Positions 14,652 to 17,431 of a DNA stretch of 17,431 bases are shown here, in pieces. The first letter of the stretch is position 1. The number at the start of each line of letters is the position of its first letter. This DNA comes from Gracilaria caudata (Eukaryota; Rhodophyta; Florideophyceae; Gracilariales; Gracilariaceae), in NCBI GenBank assembly GCA_030374735.1, contig JASCIV010000530.1, forward strand, positions 1 to 17,431. Reading direction: 5' to 3'. Made by a program: the position numbers and the translations under genes. The notes beneath the pieces were generated by a model, which made no database searches, was not told the origin of the DNA, and saw nothing but the letters and a program-made list of their open reading frames with translations.

Positions 14652-15758
14652 TCACCAATCGTCTCGCTGCACGCATATCTCTTGTTCAAACCCCTTAAAC
14701 GACGTGTTTTCGATTATAGCTTCCGTTTCCTCGCAGTCATTGGCACAGGTATATATTGCGACCGAAGCGAAGTTCATTCCAGCTTCTTTTTCTTCTGGTG
14801 GCAAAGCATCTTCGGGTCTCAAGTAGTGTATGCAAGAAGCAAGCAATTGCAGTTCGAAGATCATAGGCGCTCCACACTCGCACGTTTTCGTTCTTATAAC
14901 GGGCGGAGGGTGTCTGGGCCACAAGGGCTCCGCTCCAAAGTCGTACCGTATTATCTGTTCCGGAGCCCTCGCTATTCTTTCGTTAAATTTCTGGAGGGAG
15001 ATCACCTCCGGCTTCTCTTGTTCATCTGGTTCGGGCGCCCATTGTTCACTGATTCCATTTTTGCTCCTTAACTTTTCTTCTTCTTGGTACTTGCTTAATA
15101 AACGATTGACCTGTTCTTCTTCTTCATCGCACTGTTCTGGGCCGGGCTCATTTTCAACTTCGACATAAAAGGATGGGAAGGGTATCGAGTCCAGCTGCGA
15201 AAAATGTTCACTCCTTATGTCTCTTCGAGGTGATGTGGATGCCGTCGTTTTTCTCTCTAAATGCTTGCTCCTAATATCGACTTTCTCTCCTTCATCGTGC
15301 TGTTTCAACGCCAAAGATAATTCTTCCAATTCTTTCAACAGACTGTCTGGCCCGGACTCGCTAGCATCGCTTGACGAGTCTGAGTCCCAGTTGATGATCT
15401 TGCATTCTGTTGCATGTCGAAGCCCTTTAGATGGAATACAAGAAGCAGAGCTCTTTCCCCCATAGTTCTTGGCTTCATCACGTTTAACAAGGCGAACCGG
15501 GTACCATGACTCCGCTTGGCCTGAGCACTGAATAGAGTTGCAACCGTACAGATATATTTCCCTTTGACTGTGTGCAGAATGCGGAGCATAGGCCTGTAAA
15601 ACCAGAGTCCGATGGCGCCGACATAATGGACAAACCGGAATCGGTACGCGGAGATCTTCTGGCCACACGCCGACTCCTCCGATATGAGTATCGTACCATT
15701 CTCCGCTCCCTGCCTTCCACTCCGACGAAGCAAATCCCAGAATACAACCTGTTGACAT
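14652..15758 (-). CDS. PDCD2/PDCD2L (Tsr4-like) family protein
   Basis: PDCD2-family proteins act as dedicated chaperones for ribosomal protein uS5 (Rps2) and are needed for 40S subunit assembly. The 368-residue product has the family layout. The N-terminal part has ILGFA, HIGGVGVWP and a zinc-binding-like segment (VCPLCRRHRTLVLQAYAPH, then REIYLYGCNSIQC and WYPVRL) at about 41-90. An acidic, Ser-rich linker of about 150 residues follows. The C-terminal domain, from about 255, has RAPEQIIRYDFGAEPLWP, CECGAPMIFELQLLAS, VAIYTCANDC and a closing EQEICVQRDDW. Cys pairs for zinc are retained in both halves. The start ATG has A at -3 and is immediately followed by the conserved domain. Upstream on the same strand, GCTAAC and TCGTCAG just before the start could be a branch site and acceptor of a 5'-UTR intron. 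Confidence 0.9.
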   Translation of the reverse strand: MSTGCILGFASSEWKAGSGEWYDTHIGGVGVWPEDLRVPIPVCPLCRRHRTLVLQAYAPHSAHSQREIYLYGCNSIQCSGQAESWYPVRLVKRDEAKNYGGKSSASCIPSKGLRHATECKIINWDSDSSSDASESGPDSLLKELEELSLALKQHDEGEKVDIRSKHLERKTTASTSPRRDIRSEHFSQLDSIPFPSFYVEVENEPGPEQCDEEEEQVNRLLSKYQEEEKLRSKNGISEQWAPEPDEQEKPEVISLQKFNERIARAPEQIIRYDFGAEPLWPRHPPPVIRTKTCECGAPMIFELQLLASCIHYLRPEDALPPEEKEAGMNFASVAIYTCANDCEETEAIIENTSFKGFEQEICVQRDDW

Positions 15759-16013
15759 TTTGGAACAAAACCCTGACGAGGTTAGCTACAGGCGCGCTGA
15801 CAGAATGTTGCTATCGGTGTTTCGCTGGGGATATTGGTAGGCGAAGGTGAAAGACATGCAGGGCTGTTGTCATTTCAGAAATTGTTCTCTGAAGAAATTG
15901 CATTTGAAATCCAAAGCGGACGGTATGTTCAGTGGAAAGGATCTGTTGCTTGCCAATGAAGAACTACTCTTCCATAGAGATATTCGGTCCGAAAAAGGTA
16001 TGGGTTCTGCCTA

Positions 16014-16030
16014 GCTGTGAAGTTCACAGC
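16014..16030. repeat. 17-bp perfect inverted repeat
   Basis: GCTGTGAA, one G spacer, then TTCACAGC: two 8-bp arms with perfect symmetry, about 260 bp upstream of the PDCD2-like start. It could be a dimeric transcription-factor site. Confidence 0.5.
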
Positions 16031-16113
16031 GCGAAGCCCCCTCTCTCTACGATGAAGCAAATTAAAGCGTGCGTAACACAACGAAGACAACAAAGAAGTG
16101 CATAAACCCCACG

Positions 16114-16264
16114 CAAAATGCGGCTTGGACGTCACTCTCACCGCTCGCAACCTTATCCCTTTTACTACACAATGCCGCGCCTCCTGTCACTGCACGTTGT
16201 CAACGAAGACGTTCAGACACACAAGACAAAATACAGCTTGGCCGTGACTCTCGCCACTCGCAAC
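16114..16264. repeat. Imperfect direct repeat of 38 bp, 113 bp apart
   Basis: 16114-16151 and 16227-16264 match at 32 of 38 positions, from CAAAAT to CGCTCGCAAC or CCACTCGCAAC. Each is preceded by ACGAAGAC (16081 and 16203), so a block of about 115-120 bp seems to have been duplicated and then diverged. The six differences are spread over all codon positions, which argues for non-coding function. Confidence 0.65.
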
Positions 16265-16342
16265 TCTCGTCACCTGTTGAGCGTAGACGAACAGTGAGAC
16301 AAACGCCAATCTAAAGCATCGTTCTTCTTCAATCTTGAATGT

Positions 16343-16348
16343 TTTATT
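16343..16348 (-). terminator. Polyadenylation signal of the coiled-coil gene
   Basis: AATAAA on the minus strand (TTTATT on plus), about 25 nt beyond the TAG stop at 16375-16373. The distance and context fit a canonical poly(A) signal. Confidence 0.55.
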
Positions 16349-16372
16349 ACACTCAAAGACTAAACATTAAAC

Positions 16373-16861
16373 CTATCCTTCCACTTTTCCCTTCAACTCC
16401 TCCTCCAACTGGGAAATTAGATTATCCCTGCGGGCGATCTTTTGCTTCATGGCTAGGTGTATGCCCTCGAGCTCATGAATTCGCTTGACCGCCCGCTCCC
16501 GTTCCTGAGTAAATGAAGCGTTTTGAAACTGCTGTTTCATTTGCTCAATCTCTTTCGTAATCCCCTCCGTCTCTTTTGTCAACCCATCTTGCCTGTCCCA
16601 CGACTCCCGTTGAAGGGTGTTCATACGGGTTCTCCATTCTTTCCCCTGCTCTTCAAGAGCTTTTCGCACCTGAGCATTGAGGGTTCCAATTCGTTCCTCC
16701 AAAGTGATCACTTGCTCTTCAAGCTCGTGCTCTCTCCTGCGGAGAGCCTGGTTTCGAGCTTCTCGCTTCCCATTGCGGCAGCTTGAGTTGACAGCCACCA
16801 GGGCGAGAGCGAGCTTCAGAACAATCCCGATCATTATGGAGAAGATGAAAGAACAGAACAA
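16373..16861 (-). CDS. Signal-anchored coiled-coil protein, unknown function
   Basis: The product has 162 residues. Residues about 3-24 (FSIMIGIVLKLALALVAV) form a single hydrophobic helix that could be a signal anchor or signal peptide. Then comes a basic patch (CRNGKREARNQALRRRE) and almost continuous heptad-type sequence from about 40 to 158, rich in Glu, Lys, Gln, Arg and Leu (LEEQVITLEERIGTLNAQVR, MKQKIARRDNLISQLEEELK). No globular domain is present. By topology rules the positive charges after the helix favour a cytosolic coiled coil, so a tethering or scaffolding role is possible (inference). Similar composition is common, so family membership cannot be judged. It has a clear TATA box about 100 bp upstream, a poly(A) signal just downstream and the most elaborate promoter in the window. 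Confidence 0.65.
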   Translation of the reverse strand: MFCSFIFSIMIGIVLKLALALVAVNSSCRNGKREARNQALRRREHELEEQVITLEERIGTLNAQVRKALEEQGKEWRTRMNTLQRESWDRQDGLTKETEGITKEIEQMKQQFQNASFTQERERAVKRIHELEGIHLAMKQKIARRDNLISQLEEELKGKVEG

Positions 16862-16884
16862 AAGCTATAGCTTGAGAGGGGTTC

Positions 16885-16894
16885 GGGGGGGGGG
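16885..16894. repeat. Homopolymer G10 (C10 on the coding strand of the coiled-coil gene)
   Basis: Ten consecutive G on the plus strand, 24 bp upstream of the coiled-coil gene's ATG, hence a C10 run within its probable 5' UTR. A similar C11 run lies 135 bp upstream of the DCP1 ATG. Confidence 0.75.
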
Positions 16895-16939
16895 TAGAGA
16901 TTTCGTTTAGCTTGAGCGGCGAACAAAACAGGAAGCCCC

Positions 16940-16988
16940 GATGGGCAAGAATCCGTCCCTTTTATACCGTTTCAAAACGTTGCCCATC
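16940..16988 (-). promoter_or_regulatory. Core promoter of the coiled-coil gene: TATA box centred in a 9-bp inverted repeat
   Basis: TATAAAA lies on the minus strand (TTTTATA at 16960-16966), about 100 bp before the ATG at 16861. It is flanked by GATGGGCAA (16940-16948) and its exact complement TTGCCCATC (16980-16988). The centre of the inverted repeat (16964) coincides with the centre of the TATA element (16963). The hexamer core GATGGG recurs further upstream, which suggests that the arms are factor-binding sites. Confidence 0.6.
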
Positions 16989-17012
16989 CAGGGGCGGAAC
17001 GCAATCGATTGG

Positions 17013-17148
17013 ATTGCAATTAATTGCAATCCCAATGATTGCAATCAGAGATTGCTTTCTACGAAGAAGATTGCAATTTGATGGGAGACCTGTTTACAAT
17101 CTTCCCATCAAAATGCCCAACAAAACACCCATCACAGCTTGCGATGGG
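17013..17148. promoter_or_regulatory. Upstream array of ATTGCAAT palindromes and GATGGG motifs
   Basis: Four exact copies of the self-complementary octamer ATTGCAAT begin at 17013, 17023, 17038 and 17070. GATGGG occurs at 17080 and 17143, and its complement CCCATC at 17104 and 17128. TTTGATGGGA (17077-17086) and TCCCATCAAA (17103-17112) form a perfect 10-bp inverted repeat. All lie upstream of the TATA element of the coiled-coil gene, as expected for a regulatory cluster. The identity of the binding factors is unknown; ATTGCAAT resembles bZIP C/EBP-type half-site symmetry. Confidence 0.55.
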
Positions 17149-17168
17149 CACCATGATAGACACTGAAC

Positions 17169-17182
17169 CATTATCGATAATG
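17169..17182. repeat. 14-bp perfect palindrome
   Basis: CATTATCGATAATG reads the same on both strands. It lies at the outer edge of the motif array upstream of the coiled-coil gene and could be a further dimeric binding site. Confidence 0.5.
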
Positions 17183-17431
17183 TAGAGTAGTTAAATGAAT
17201 ACAACGGATGGTAGACCAAACGCATAACGGCTTGATCGTCGCCCCGTGTGTCATCCTACTTCTTAGGCTAACCATCGCGAAGAGCGATTATCAGAATAGC
17301 CAATCTCTGTGTCTGGTTGTCGAGCTTTAATATTTTACGTGTGAATCCAAAGCTTTTGAACCTTGACTTGGTTCGAGAGGCACTGTACCAGTCCAGAAGT
17401 CATGATCAGGTAGAGCAGTAGTAGTTTTAAT
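17183..17431. other. Right-edge region without identifiable gene
   Basis: No open frame of note and no RNA gene were recognised. It contains GGCTAACC near 17268, but no matching coding exon. It may belong to a promoter or to a gene continuing outside the window. Confidence 0.4.

Larger units (their letters stand above)
15759..16372. other. Intergenic: promoter of PDCD2-like gene with short open frames and a duplicated block
   Basis: No supported gene. Two short plus-strand ORFs read plausibly: 15856-16014 (52 codons, contains KADGMFSGKDLLLANEELLF) and 16172-16297 (41 codons, MPRLLSLHVVNEDV and onwards). Neither resembles a known family. The stretch also holds a 17-bp palindrome (16014-16030) and an imperfect direct repeat (16114-16151 and 16227-16264). 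Both flanking genes run leftward, so it includes the promoter of the PDCD2-like gene and the 3' end of the coiled-coil gene. Confidence 0.45.

Noticed and set aside
17330..17400. Possible tRNA at GGTTCGAGAGGCACTG near the right edge
   Set aside because: A T-loop-like GGTTCGA is present, but no acceptor, D-arm or anticodon stem pairs around it.
1..17431. CRISPR array, phage, plasmid or bacterial defence system
   Set aside because: No spaced identical repeats, integrase, replication or Shine-Dalgarno-led operon features; the gene content is eukaryotic throughout.

Overview
This window looks like nuclear DNA of a unicellular eukaryote with few introns. The conserved genes are purely eukaryotic: a short oxysterol-binding-related protein, DCP1, SGTA, PDCD2, an F-box protein and a ubiquitin-like/RING protein. 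Most of them are read as single uninterrupted frames separated by 0.3-1.4 kb of non-coding DNA. There are no bacterial operon features, phage genes or CRISPR arrays. The intron-poor layout, the balanced to high GC and the F-box+LysM architecture (best known in plants) would fit a unicellular red alga or a similar protist. That assignment is an inference of low certainty.

Layout, left to right. 1-552 (-): partial unrecognised gene whose frame changes at an A6/T6 run. 541-1036 (+): a possible three-exon small gene with good splice signals, which conflicts with the start of the first gene. 1362-2494 (+): tandem ubiquitin-like domains, a Cys-rich region and a RING-H2 finger, with a frame change just after the ubiquitin di-glycine. 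2495-3688: unassigned DNA with open but contradictory frames. 3689-4021 (-): small membrane protein with an Asp/Ser repeat. 4022-5513: unassigned. 5514-6203 (-): polyproline protein with a Lys9-Arg2-Gly-Cys2 segment. 6870-8120 (-): SGTA-type co-chaperone. 8664-9452 (-): F-box/LysM/UBA-like protein. 10050-12320 (+): DCP1. 12945-13218 (-): a possible two-exon 70-residue protein not visible as one frame. 13236-14582 (+): oxysterol-binding-related protein, convergent with 14652-15758 (-): PDCD2/Tsr4-like protein. 16373-16861 (-): signal-anchored coiled-coil protein with an unusually patterned promoter (16940-17182).

Several genes touch protein quality control and RNA turnover: ubiquitin/RING, SGTA in tail-anchored protein handling, an F-box adaptor, PDCD2 as ribosomal-protein chaperone, and DCP1 in decapping. 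They are in mixed orientations with separate promoters, so I see no operon-like system and treat the grouping as probably coincidental. The least expected signals are the promoter array at the right end, the ubiquitin-like/RING gene with its frame break, and the small spliced genes hidden in apparently empty intervals. Base composition is uneven: about 5.5-10 kb is clearly GC- and CpG-rich, with alternating CG tracts in its gene-free intervals, while the flanks are nearer 45-50% by eye.
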